The notes beneath the pieces are model-generated. The model ran no database searches, was not told where the DNA came from, and was given only the letters and a program-made list of their open reading frames with translations. Below are positions 1 through 10,755 of a DNA stretch of 64,000 nucleotides, piece after piece. Source of the DNA: Oxytricha trifallax (Eukaryota; Ciliophora; Spirotrichea; Sporadotrichida; Oxytrichidae); NCBI GenBank assembly GCA_000711775.1, contig ARYC01001207.1:38849-102848 (forward strand), read 5' to 3'. Positions within the stretch are counted from its first letter, which is position 1, and each line of letters begins with the position of its first letter. Both the position numbers and the translations under genes were made by a program.

Positions 1-1
1 C

Positions 2-226
2 ACTAATAAATTCTTGTTGGCAGTTAAACTCAGTCAGAGTGATGACTTCTTTGGATTTGATGCAAACATTAACGATAACAATAATGAAAACACAGCAAAT
101 AATAGGTACAATAACGGCAACGGTGGTTAAATTGACAGAAAAAGAGCATTTAATGATATCAGTACTGGCGATAATAAATAAGCAGCTGATGCCACTAAAG
201 ATTCTAATTTTAGAATTAATTTTTGA
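2..226 (+). CDS. 3' end of an N-rich protein, runs off left edge
   Basis: Read with TAA/TAG as Gln, frame 2 is open from the window edge to a TGA at 224-226. It encodes about 74 residues rich in Asn, Asp and Gly, with a run such as DNNNENTANNRYNNGNGG. The composition resembles the low-complexity tails common in ciliate proteins. The start lies outside the window. I do not recognise the family. A second coding-looking stretch follows at 298 and could be a further exon if the TGA lies inside an intron or IES. Confidence 0.45.
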
Positions 227-297
227 CTATTATTTTAAATTAATTGATTAACTTCCTTTGTAAATCTTTTAATGACATGTAATTTCTATTTATTTCA

Positions 298-456
298 GTA
301 AATTCATCCACTGATAAGGTGCAATCAGGTAAATAAGTTCCACCACAGCCTCAACAGGTAGAAAATCGCAAACAGCATCTGTCTCAAGTGGCCCACTTAA
401 TAAATTCTTCAAGCCGGTTGTTAAATGATATATAATTGAAATTATTTGTAGTTTGA
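298..456 (+). CDS. Q/S-rich coding fragment
   Basis: A frame of about 50 codons begins just after a pyrimidine-rich TTTCAG and ends at a TGA at 454-456. It encodes a Q/S/P-rich peptide containing QVPPQPQQVE. The upstream GTAAAT..TTTCAG (about 39 nt) looks like an intron, so this may be the last exon of the preceding gene. No family is recognised. The opposite-strand open frame here has no protein-like composition advantage. Confidence 0.3.
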
Positions 457-581
457 GATTGATTATTGTTGGATTTATTGATAAAATCATTAATATTATT
501 GAGTCCTAATTTTCATTATATTTATTTTATGTTTTAATCTAACAAAATCCTTTTATTTTAAATATATTAATCATATCATTA

Positions 582-3116
582 ATGGAAAATATAACGACAT
601 CAACAGCTGGTGGAGTAAATAATAACTCATATCACTAGCAACAATAAGACAGTAGGTAAAAATCAAATAATCTAACGAATGATTTCTCATCAAGAATTAT
701 GGGGTTGAAAAAGGCAGCAGCTGCCAGGAAAAACACCAAGAATATCAATAAAAAGGATAAACATTAGATTCATAGTCAACTCAGCAATTACAGTCAGGTG
801 ATGGTTGAAAATGGCAATAAAAATATGATGAATCACAGCAATATGTCAATTGAAGAACCCAATATTATGAACACTAATTCTGGTGGAATACAGCTGCCAT
901 TGGACTCGAATCAATTTGGTACTAGATTTAAACATTGTCCCGTATTTATGAGAGTTTATATAAAAGTTTGTTTATTTTAGTAGTGTAGGAAGAATAAACT
1001 CATAGTAGCCGAGATAAGGAGGGCAGCAATCGAGTAGAGCCAATAAACAAAGGAAAAGTGCACATTTATCCAGTAGAGAAGAAAATAAAACCAGACAGCA
1101 TAGCAACTTGAGTAGAATGCCAATGAATTTCAAGACTCATATGAAAACAAGCAAATTGTTAATTAATCTAATGGGTTCAATCAAGCTGCTAGCAACAATA
1201 TAGAGATGAAGCGTAGTAAAGCACGGATAAAGGAACTGCAGAAGCATGTGGATGTGTCAGGTGGTGTTAGCAATTCTCACAACATAATTAATCCAAATAA
1301 GCTGTACCAGAATATGAACTCTAACTAAATGATGATGGTAAACCAAACATGTCTACCTAGTGAACTTTGCCAATAATAACTTCGATTCTGCAAAGAAACC
1401 CCAAGTTCCAGGAAGTTTGTCTAGACAGCAAACTTTCAATCAAGAAGAAGTCATTATAGCAAGAAGTAACCTGGGAGCAAGTTAACAACGCAAGAGACAG
1501 TAGTAGCAGCAAGATTCATCAGTGTAAAGCAGGAAGTCATAAAATTTCTAGGTTTACGATTCATTTAATGCAATTGATACTAGCAAGGGATCTTAAAACA
1601 TAGCAGGCTAATTCTTTAAAGGAAAGCTTAGTGGCACGAGAAAAAGTTAATCAACTGGCAGATCTGGCATGAGTACAAAACTTTTTTAGTTTTCATTTCT
1701 TTAACATCAATTGAACGCAAGCCAAAATAAAAGACAAATCTAGGAAGTAAACAACCACATAATGGGGTTAGTCTAGCAATAAACCAATCGCTACAATTCT
1801 CAGATAGATAGCTTCAGAAATACAAAGAGTTAAATTAATCCCATGATAAACTAACAATCATTATATCAATCGAATCCAAATTCTGTGCCATAGAGGAAGT
1901 ATCAAGATTTTGTATAAAGTTTATCTGAATTATGTTCCCAATCAAGCAGTGTATAACGCTTCATAAGATTAAAATATGATTTAACAATAGAAAATGCAGA
2001 CACCAAATGGAATTGCTTTATCTCCAAATTTGTAGAAAGATCTTAAACCACTAAAAAAAATTCAAAGTTTTATATAGAAAAAAATAATAAAATCATGATT
2101 TAGTTTAGTAAAAAATTATTCAAATCAAATAAAAATATTAAAGATAAGAAAAAGAATATTAGAGATATATCCCTAATTAATTCATTTATTAATATTAATT
2201 GATTATTTTTTTAGAAAAAATGATCGAACAATTAAATTATTTTTTAGACTTTTAAGTTTTATCTGTTTTTATTAAATAATAAAGGTCTTTATAATGGTAA
2301 ATAGACACAATAATTTGGTACAGAAAAATAGAAAAAAATTGTCTAAAGGGCAAAACAGTAACAGTAATCACCACACTTCTAAGTAATAATGGAAATAATA
2401 TTAATATATTAAATCAAGCAAATAACAGTGCTTTACTTGGTGGAATTTAAGAGCTCCGACTGATAAACAGTCACAATAACACAACAGCCTTGGTGAAGCA
2501 GTTTTCTGGTGACTAGTAATCACAGTCTCCTTCAAAAACACTCAGAATTACAACAATCTCTATGGTTCAAGCAAGAACAGTATCCAGAAGCAAGGCAATA
2601 AGACACTGGGCACTTAGCAACAAATGTCGATATACAACCATTCTAATGGCTCTAAAATGTCAACAATGGGTAGTGCAGCAAACACCTACTACAAATTGAA
2701 TGGGATGGCAGCCACTACTCAAGTGCACAACAATTTCCATACTAGCAGCTTGGAGCAGTACAACTAGCATCAATTTGCCTCAATCAACCAATCCATGTTA
2801 ATGCGAAATCTTAACATGTCCATTCTCAATGGAGAACTAGAGAATGAAACATCATTGGAGGACATGCACATGTTCTTTGTTGCTTTTAATAAAAGATAGA
2901 AACGAATAGTATGTGGGGTTGAGGATGATTTACTCGGAGAACATGAAAATAAGGGATATTTATACATTATATAGCTGTTTTTATGAAAATACAAGAATGT
3001 TAAACGATTAGGCATAAGAAGTAATGATTGTGGATGGAGAGTAGTAATAGCCATAATATCAAATACCACCTCCTGTCACAGTAGTACAGCTAGATGAAGA
3101 AATAGATTTAGAATGA
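582..3116 (+). CDS. N/Q/S-rich protein gene, frame interrupted several times
   Basis: An ATG at 582 opens a protein beginning MENITTSTAGGVNNN. Coding-like sequence rich in Asn, Gln, Ser and Lys continues to a TGA at 3114-3116, where the end reads VTVVQLDEEIDLE. The frame changes near 980, 1157, 1370, 2450-2520 and 2880. An AT-rich block at about 2060-2290 contains its own TGA and may be an IES or an intergenic gap, so two genes (582-about 2060 and 2294-3116) are possible. One apparent intron candidate is GTTTATAT..TTTTAG at 954-980. No conserved domain is recognised. The strand choice is supported by long TGA-free frames and Q codons written TAA/TAG. Composition fits an intrinsically disordered regulatory protein, but the function is unknown. 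Confidence 0.45.
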
Positions 3117-3281
3117 AAGTTCTCTATATATTTTTACTCTTATTGTTAAGGATTTAATATTATTAACTATAAATAAAAATAATTATGTCAAAAATTAAAT
3201 CAATTAGTTTTAGTATTATCACAGTTTTCTCTCATATTCTTTAAATTTAATGAGCATCTCTAGGCATATTGGTTAATTTTA

Positions 3282-4984
3282 TCAATCAGTCTTTGATCTT
3301 AGTTAAAATATTATGTATTAAAATATAAAAATATTTCTTTTGGTTATACTTAGTATCTAATAATTCTAGCTAATATTTATCTATGACATATCATTAAAAC
3401 CACCAACACCACTTCTATCGTTAATTGACTTGTTCATGTAATTCTGAATATGAGTGACTTTAGAGGTATGATCTATGTTATAAGTGAAATCCTTCAAAAG
3501 CGAATTTTCCTCCATCAACATATCAACTTGTTAACCCAAATCAAGGACGTGTTTGTGGTATTCATTATTTTAAGTTTAAAGTGTCTGCACGTCATTACTC
3601 AGTGTCAATTTACTCAAGTTTAATCCTTAAGCATTTTAATAGACTTATGTAAATTTTCTATAATACAGATTTGCTTTCTTGATTGAATCATTTATGCAAC
3701 GTTTCTGTAAATTAAATATTCTCTCTTTCTTCCTATATTCTTCTAACTAGGTATGCGCTTTCTGTTTTTAGGAACTTAGCTTTTTCACAATAGATTTAAT
3801 AGTTCTTAGGCTTTTTTCTAAATAATCAATTTTTTAGTTTTCATTATTTGAATTTTAGCCCTTAATCTCATTCGCTTGAACTTTAGCAAGTTTTTTTAGT
3901 TCAACTATAAGACCTTTGTTTTTTTAAGACTCCAAAGAATCATTTGTTCATTATAGATTTATAAAATATCTTAAAACTCTGATTACTGCTAAAAATGCAG
4001 TACTCTTTTTTGGAGATGCTTGTTTTACAAGGCTAATTGATCAATGTTTAATTCATATTTCAAGCGAGTTTCTTGCTTTTCATTTATAAGGTTTTAAATT
4101 TCGATTTATTTATTCTGCAAAAGCACAGATTAATCTCGAATAATCAATTGCTAATCATCAGATTAGCGTTTCAGCACGATATAGTCTTACAATAATTTTT
4201 GGTAAGATTAATATTCATGCTAATCAAGAGTGTTGGTCATAGTGTAGGGGTAAAGAGATGGTTGATTTTTTTGTTATTAAGAGGAATTTTATAATTAAGG
4301 CTAATGATTAAGTGTATTTAAACGTTGCTGATTATTTTCATCGAGTAAAGTCTCTGAAGATGGATGATTTAGAATTGTACGATTGTAATTCTAAAAGGGA
4401 TTCCCATCAATTCCAAGATTTTGATAGTTTATTTAAGATTATGTATTGTCATTATCGAGAATATTACCTGGATTGATACTTTGCTAGAAGGTTCAATTTA
4501 AACTGTTTAATTAGGGTTTACTTGAAACTGATGAAGGTTAATATAATGAAGTTCCAGCATGTATGTTTTAAGGCATGGGCTGAAAAGTTTCTTTGAAGTT
4601 ACTGTTCTAACTCCCGCTCATTAGCATCTGCTACTATTATTGATGTTACTTGATTTCTTTCTATGCAACTAGAAGAACCTCATGTTTTTAGTTTATGAAA
4701 CTATGATAAATTTACTTGGATGCATTTTCAATTTTAGACATCAAATCACATATCTCACCCTTAATTTCTCTCATTTTACCAACTCTTTCTCTACTTGTTG
4801 GTGTCTTTTAAGCCTGCTATTGTTTCTACAAGTTACTATGATTGTTAGGTGATTTTGATTGTAATCTTGATCTATTCTAAGCTGATAATTAAATGTCATC
4901 GTCTTATCTGAGATTAGATACAATTTCATTTGATTTTCTAACGTTATCTTTTGCTTCTTTCATTTCAAATTTTATTAAATTCAT
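3282..4984 (-). CDS. Coiled-coil, Q/N-rich protein
   Basis: The minus-strand start reads MNLIKFEMKEAKDNVR at 4984. The protein has a Gln/Ser/Asn-rich middle (NNHSNLQKQQQAQKTP) and a long heptad-like coiled coil near the C-terminus (for example LEEYRKKERIFNLQKR and HVLDLGQQVDMLMEEN). It ends at a TGA at 3282-3284. At least two frame changes occur, near 4500 and 3960, which may be short introns, IESs or single-base damage. It is convergent with the N/Q-rich gene to the left and follows the NBR1-like gene on the same strand. No family is recognised; a structural or scaffold role would be a guess. Confidence 0.5.
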
Positions 4985-5185
4985 AACATTAAGCAAAAGA
5001 TTAATTATATATAATGATTTTAATGGAGAATCAGACAATAGTAAAAAAGAAATTTACTTTATGTTTTTATCCAATTAATTGTAAACTTGAGTAAATCTTG
5101 AACGCATAAGAGTATTTTTGTACTTATTCGCTATTCATAGAAAAGCTAATCATCTTAATGAGAATGCCTGTGTGTCTAAAGACGA

Positions 5186-7299
5186 TCACTGGAAGATGCT
5201 GTCTGAAACGAAACCATTGCAGATCATATTAATGACAACAACCAAATTGTTGTTGTGCTTCTTCAACATACCATAGTTTACATCGAAGTTAGTCAAGCCT
5301 GCCTTCATCAAGTACATCAAGTTTTCTCTCATCTCAAGCTTGAGACCTTGAGTTTTGTCAATTGCAGTAAGATAGATGATTTGATCTTGGTTTTGTTGGC
5401 TAAGACCTTAAGACTTCTTGAGCTCCTCTTCATCATCCTTCTTGTCTTCGATGAGTGGTTCGACTTCCTCATCGATCTTTGGGACAACAATTAAGGAGAC
5501 TTACTCTTGACCAAGGTTTGTATCCTCAACAAGTTTTTCAACTTCTTGCTCAACTAACTCTTCGATCTGTGATTTGTTCAAACCAACAGCTGGGTCATCA
5601 AGTCCACTCATAAGGTTTGAAATCGTTTCCTTCAAGTTTTCTTTCTCTTGGAGAGCATTTTTCTTCTCAAGGTTGATGAAATCTTACTCAAGTTATTTTT
5701 GCATCTCTTCATACTTGTTTCCAATTTCTTCAAATTGAAGTGGTTAGATTTCATCGTTTTGTCTGTTGGCAGAGAATTCAGATGGCTTACTGAGAAGGCT
5801 TGATCTTTCTTCATGAGATTTCTGAAGGGATTTGTGAGACTTAACTGAGCTTACTGGGTTAATAAAGCTTGGCTTAATCATTTCTTTTGGCTCATCAGCT
5901 TAGACAAGAATATCACACCAGACTTTCGACCCAAATCTGTGGTTGTCACCATGAACAAATCTGAAGAATGCGCAGTTTTTTCCAGTTTGTTAGGGAGCTT
6001 GTAGCTCAACAGCAACAGTAAGTTCAACTCCTGGGCGAACTGGGCCATTGACAATTTGAGTAACTGCCTTCAAGTCATCTCCATTTGTTTAAATGAAGAG
6101 TGCATCCTCTGGCCAGTCAGTTTCGCCGTTTTTTCTGAAAGTCCAAGACTTAATGAATACTTGACCTGGTTTGACAAGGTATCTATCGCCAAAGTTTCTT
6201 TCACAAATCTGGCACTGTAATTAACTTTCTTCTCAGCAAATTTTTTCCCTCTTGATCTCATGCTTGAAGAATTATTGATATATTAAGAGGAAGTTTAGGA
6301 CTGATTAACTTATGAAAGTTATTGACTTTAGTTTACATCAATATCAATGCTTTGGTATGAAAGTTGGCATTGAACTGAAAGCTGGAGCTTATTCGGCTTT
6401 TCTGATCTTCAACATAGGGTGAGAATGAGGCTTTTCAGCTTCACATTTTTCACAGAAATCAAAGTCAGTTCATACGCTGCTCTTATATCTGATTCCAGTG
6501 ATTGGGCTTGTTTCATAACCATCGCATGCAACGTTGTTGTGAACTTAGGCTTGTTGGTCAGCAGCTTTCTTTCCAAGGTAGTCAACCATATATCTCTAGA
6601 AAGTTTGAGTAGTATATGATTTAATCTCATCCTTGATTACTTTGACTAATTCGCCGAAGATTTAGCTGTTAATAGTACCAGATCCATTACATTTCTGCAA
6701 GGAAGGACACTTCTGTTGACTTTTGTACCGTCACATCTGAAGCAAACAATGGCTTCGTCATTTTTCATGGATTCTTCTTCCTTTTCTGTTTTGATAATTT
6801 GGCAATTAATTTCTTGTTCAATAACCTCAGCATGGAACTGGCTGCCTTTACTTTCGGTTTAAATGTGACTATCACATCCAACTTCCTTGACATCCTTTTG
6901 AATTTGAGAGCCGATTTCATGAGTGTCAACAACAGCGTTAAGTTACTTTTCGTCATTTCCAACACTTTGAGTTTTGATACTCACACTGTTAAATCCTACT
7001 AGGTTATTTACATCAGTGGCAGCATTGTTGGAATAAATATCATCATTACCAATACCAACTGAGCTTGATGGTGGGTTTCTTTGAGTCAAAGCTCTTTTAT
7101 CGTGTCTGATCTCCTCAAAGTCGTAGCTGATGCCTATGTTTTGTCTTGGAGTTTGATTGGCATACTCGAATGGGTGTTAATTACTGCCAATGATGTTGGC
7201 ACCAATTCCTCCTGACATTAAGTTTCTTCCCGATGACATTTGCATCATTTGGTTCATGTTCAGTGAAGAGTGCATTGAGAGATCTGGATCAATAGACAT
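5186..7299 (-). pseudogene. NBR1-like autophagy receptor (ZZ + FW + UBA-like), damaged
   Basis: The start is MSIDPDLSMHSSLNMNQ at 7299. A Cys-rich stretch (VCFRCDGTK, then KCPSLQKCNGSG) precedes a ZZ zinc finger (HNNVACDGYETSPITGIRY .. TDFDFCEKCE). Next comes the NBR1-type four-tryptophan domain (GQVFIKSWTFRKNGETDWPE .. GSKVWCDILV), a coiled segment, and a C-terminal UBA-like helix bundle ending at TGA 5186-5188. In family members these domains bind cargo and ubiquitin for selective autophagy. Damage is clear: three single-base frameshifts (near 6715, 6350 and 6205) and an in-frame TGA at an expected zinc-ligand Cys. Two further ligand positions read Tyr and Ser. No PB1 domain is present here; one lies alone at 14 kb. 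Family assignment is firm; whether the locus is expressed is doubtful. Confidence 0.8.
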
Positions 7300-7382
7300 T
7301 TAGTATATTTGATTTAACTTTTGAATTTTAAATTAATTACAACTAAATACTACAAAAATAATATCTAAAACTTAATTTCCAA

Positions 7383-8220
7383 TAGTGGTCCAGTTCTATC
7401 TCAAATTATGCTATTTTCCAAACACTTCCAAGTAGGGCCCATTTGGAACGAGCCTCTCCACGATTTCATTAATTTCATCTGGCTTTTGGTAAGCTTCCCT
7501 CATCGGGCTCACTATAACATTCAAGCTTTGTCTAAATTTTGTTAACTGCTTTTGTTCTCTTATTTACCTTTTACACCGACTAAGCACAGTTCCATACCGT
7601 TGTGAAGATACCTTCCTGGCCCTTAAAAGATGTTGCCCTTCTTATCTAATTTTACCCATGTGATTTTTTCCACCCACCTATATCGGGGGAGCTTGAAAAA
7701 GTCTAGCGCCACTTGTGGCTTACCATTAGTCACCCACATGAAAATAAACCCTTCATCTTATACCAAGTTTATCGGAATATTTATAATCTTGCTGTCCGAG
7801 AGAACATTGTAACCCAAGTTCAGCATAGTTGAGTCCCAAGGTGGATCCATGATGATGACTCTAAATAGATTACCGTCTCTTTGCAGCTGCCTTGATCACA
7901 AAGTCGTCAACACAGTATATTATGTCACATCACACTTCACAGGGTTGGGAGGTCTGTTCTAGTTCATATCGGGAATATTTTAGTTTGCGAGGTTTTGTAA
8001 TTCTTGAATTTATTATTATTATTTGAGCTTTTCTTCGCAGTCCTTTTTGTGCCTACTTAACGATTGCTGATAACCATATCTGTTGAAGCATTTGTCACAT
8101 ACATACTTCTTTGCTAAGTACTCTTCAACTTTAACCATAGCATGCTCTCTCGTAGTATTTATATGTTGCATATCTGTTGCCTTCATAATTACAGTTTGAG
8201 ACTGGACAACCATAAGCCAT
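7383..8220 (-). pseudogene. C2H2 zinc-finger + MT-A70 family methyltransferase, damaged
   Basis: The start is most likely ATG at 8220 (MAYGCPVSNC). A first C2H2-like finger is followed by a second (YVCDKCFNRYGYQQSLSRHK) and a Gln-rich linker. The MT-A70 catalytic domain follows, with the DPPW motif at about 7839-7850 and conserved blocks GFIFMWVTNGK, GMELCLVGVKG, PMREAYQKPDE and the end motif VFGKQHNLRQNWTTIGNQ. The family methylates adenine N6 in RNA or DNA; in ciliates MTA1-type members make DNA 6mA. A frameshift lies in the first finger (near 8160), a TGA lies in frame near 7887, and another frameshift is near 7570. No TGA separates this gene from the downstream NBR1-like start. The family call is strong; orthology to MTA1 is inferred. 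Confidence 0.75.
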
Positions 8221-8459
8221 TTTTAAATCTGTATAAATAAATTTATTTTTATAAAACTAGTTGCTTCAAAAAAAATACTTACCATTGATAAGTCAAAAAT
8301 AAAAATCTATGTCAAAATTTGTACATTGATAATTTTTATATACAATTGGTGGAGGTTCTAATATCGTGAGAATAGTTTATGTTGAAAATTTTATATGAAT
8401 TGATTTTATATTTAATAATTATTAATTATGAAATTAATTACTTTAAAATAATTACTATT

Positions 8460-9493
8460 TATTATTGATTTGAGGTTTCCTGAAAGATTTAATACATCAT
8501 AACCTGCTTATGCCTTAACTATTTCGTAAATATCGAAGATCTCAAAAACTTCACTTCCACTTGTGTAAAGGGTATGTAGAGAAGCTTCAAAATATTATGA
8601 TAAGTGGAGATCGAGTCAAGAGAATTTATTTAACTTTGCGAAATTGTTGATTCAAAGACTCTATGGGAAGAGATAACGATATCGGAAACTTCATGAAAAT
8701 CACATTAAATTTCTCACAAGTGACTAATAACTAAAGACATACCCAGGTTTAACTCTCGAGAAATGATGCCAATTATTTCACAGGCAGTTTCCAGAAATGA
8801 GAATTTCTCCTTCCACTCTATGCAAACTATATCAAAGTTAGAAAATTAACGCAAAGCTATAATGACAATCAAATAAAAATCTGAGAAGTAGTAATAGAAC
8901 TTTGGTTAGTAACTATTTGATAAGTGAAACCATCTCTTACAGTTATAGAAAGATAGTTATGATATTTTGTTTGTTGATGAAACTATATTCTCCTTTAACA
9001 CGCAAGCTAAGCTAGAGTATTGCAGCCAGGGTAAAAATATACAAAAAAATAGTAAAAGCAGCTTTAATTTTTCATATGCATTCATAGCTGCTATCTCATA
9101 GTCTGAAGGAGTAGAGCTGTTTAAAATTTACAAGAAGTCTGTAGATATTGAGAAGTTTATTGAGTTCTGTAATGAGTTAAAAGGACTGGTTTGAGAAAAG
9201 TGGCCATGGTTTATGATAATCTTTGGGTCCATCACAGCAAGATAGTCAAAGAAGCTCAGCAACTATTAGAGATTCCATAAGTATTTTGCCCTCCATATTC
9301 TCCCTAAACAAAACCAATTTAGAATTACTTTAGCTTGCTAAAAAATTCTTATAAAAAGCATAAACTAAACTATATTAGCAATGACAAATAAATAGATCAT
9401 ATTTCACTTATAAAAGTGAGCATTAAAAGTATCGAATAATCAAAAGTTTTAGATATTAGTAGAAAAGGTTTACATAGAATACTTAAAATGTGA
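8460..9493 (+). pseudogene. TBE-superfamily transposase relic (DDE, IS630/Tc1-like)
   Basis: The N-terminal helix-turn-helix region aligns by eye with the TBE transposases elsewhere in this window, including the shared FHRQFPE block at about 8790. The catalytic core shows the first Asp in ILFVDETIFSF (about 8970), the second in MVYDNLWVHHSK (about 9210) and a final PPYSPQTKPIQN block (about 9300). The expected Glu in that block is TAG, which is Gln here, so the triad reads D-D-Q. In-frame TGA and at least two frameshifts are present. It ends at TGA 9491-9493, convergent with the accessory ORF to its right, exactly the TBE arrangement. No telomeric inverted repeat is seen at its left. Confidence 0.75.
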
Positions 9494-9521
9494 TTAAGAA
9501 AATATTAAAGTTTAATTAATG

Positions 9522-10376
9522 TCAAATGTTAAATTAAAATTGTTTTGAAGGTGCGTCTTATCCCATTTAACTTCGTTAAGTCACATCTTTTTCTGATTGA
9601 CTGTCAAAGTTCTATTGCATCGATTATAAATTTATCCCGATGCCTTAAATTTTGAGAAACTCATAGCCAACTCTCTTTTTAGCTTTATGCTTTCGAGCTA
9701 CAACTTTCCTGCAGCTTTCTTTTAACAAGTGGATAGTTTTTCCAGGCTTTTCTATTAAATATTATGTGAATATTAAATTTTTAATTACTTGACACATATG
9801 GGTTTTTTGGTCAGTTGTCATACCATTAGCTGGAAATTTTAATAAAATCACCTTTTTCTTCATTGTGAGTTGGGTCATTTCTCAAAGCTTGGGCATGCTA
9901 AATTAGAGTTTCTAAATATTAAGTCTTAACTGTGTGAAGTTCATTGAAAAAATAAGTCCTGTCAATCTATTTCTTTTTTTATCCAATGTCAGGGAGATAG
10001 CATTTCACATCAGAGCTTTGTTGTATTTAATTAAAGGTGTTAGATACAGAGAGCTCCTCATATTTTGGGACATTAATGAGCTTGACATCGCTGTTGTTTA
10101 GAATTCTCTTTAGTTCTTACAAGATTTATCTCAAAAAGTCCATGTTTATTGTTTCTATAGGTGGTAAGTACACATTCACTATACAGTACTAATTAAATAA
10201 CTGATTTGAAATTTACATATATCTGTGAGATATTTGTATATATCAACCTTTGATCTAAATCTCCCATATAACTGTCCTTGTGCAATTTTCAGCATTTCTT
10301 ATTCATTCTTTTCTTCTTCTATGAATTAATTGAAGTTGCGCTTTTGATTCTGTATTTGGCTCATTTGGAATTCCAT
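9522..10376 (-). pseudogene. Homologue of TBE accessory ORF, with 38-nt intron
   Basis: The start at 10376 reads MEFQMSQIQNQKRN. The block GRFRSKVDIYKYLTD matches RFRSKEDLYRYLTQ of the intact TBE accessory ORFs. A GTAAAT..TATAG intron of 38 nt (10179-10216) sits at the same place as the 36-nt intron of the three TBEs. Later blocks KLINVPKYEELSVSN, CYLPDIG and TYFFNELHTVKTQYLETLI also align in order. A frameshift lies near 9830. The end, FQFNI before TGA 9522-9524, resembles the KFNM ending of TBE copies. The function of this protein is unknown. It is called the 22-kDa ORF in the TBE literature, although the copies here encode about 260 residues. Confidence 0.75.
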
Positions 10377-10755
10377 CTTAATTGTGAACTTTCCTGAATA
10401 AAACAATTAAATTACTATATAATATTAGAATTTAATGTGATTAAATAATAAATTATATTAAGAAGTCTTAATTAAATAATTAGTTATACTATAAATTACT
10501 GAAAATAAAGTGAAGATCACAAAAAATCACAAAACCTCACATCAGCTTGCTTTCAAATTAAAAAGCTCAAATGTTTCAAATTTTAGTTGTAAATGTCAAA
10601 ATGTTTACATTGATATTCTTTACCTTATTTCTGTGATTTTATTGATAAAGTAAAGTCATTCATTCATGTTAAAGGTTAAAAAGATACTTAATAATTTAAT
10701 CAACTATTTTTTTAATAATAATAATATTACCAAATTTTACACAAAACAATTTGAC

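Noticed and set aside
6440-6480. TGA read as Cys (euplotid-type code)
   Set aside because: Cys would fit the NBR1-like site, but TAA/TAG are clearly Gln and other in-frame TGAs fall at Trp, Arg and Leu positions, while genes such as MED31 end cleanly at TGA.
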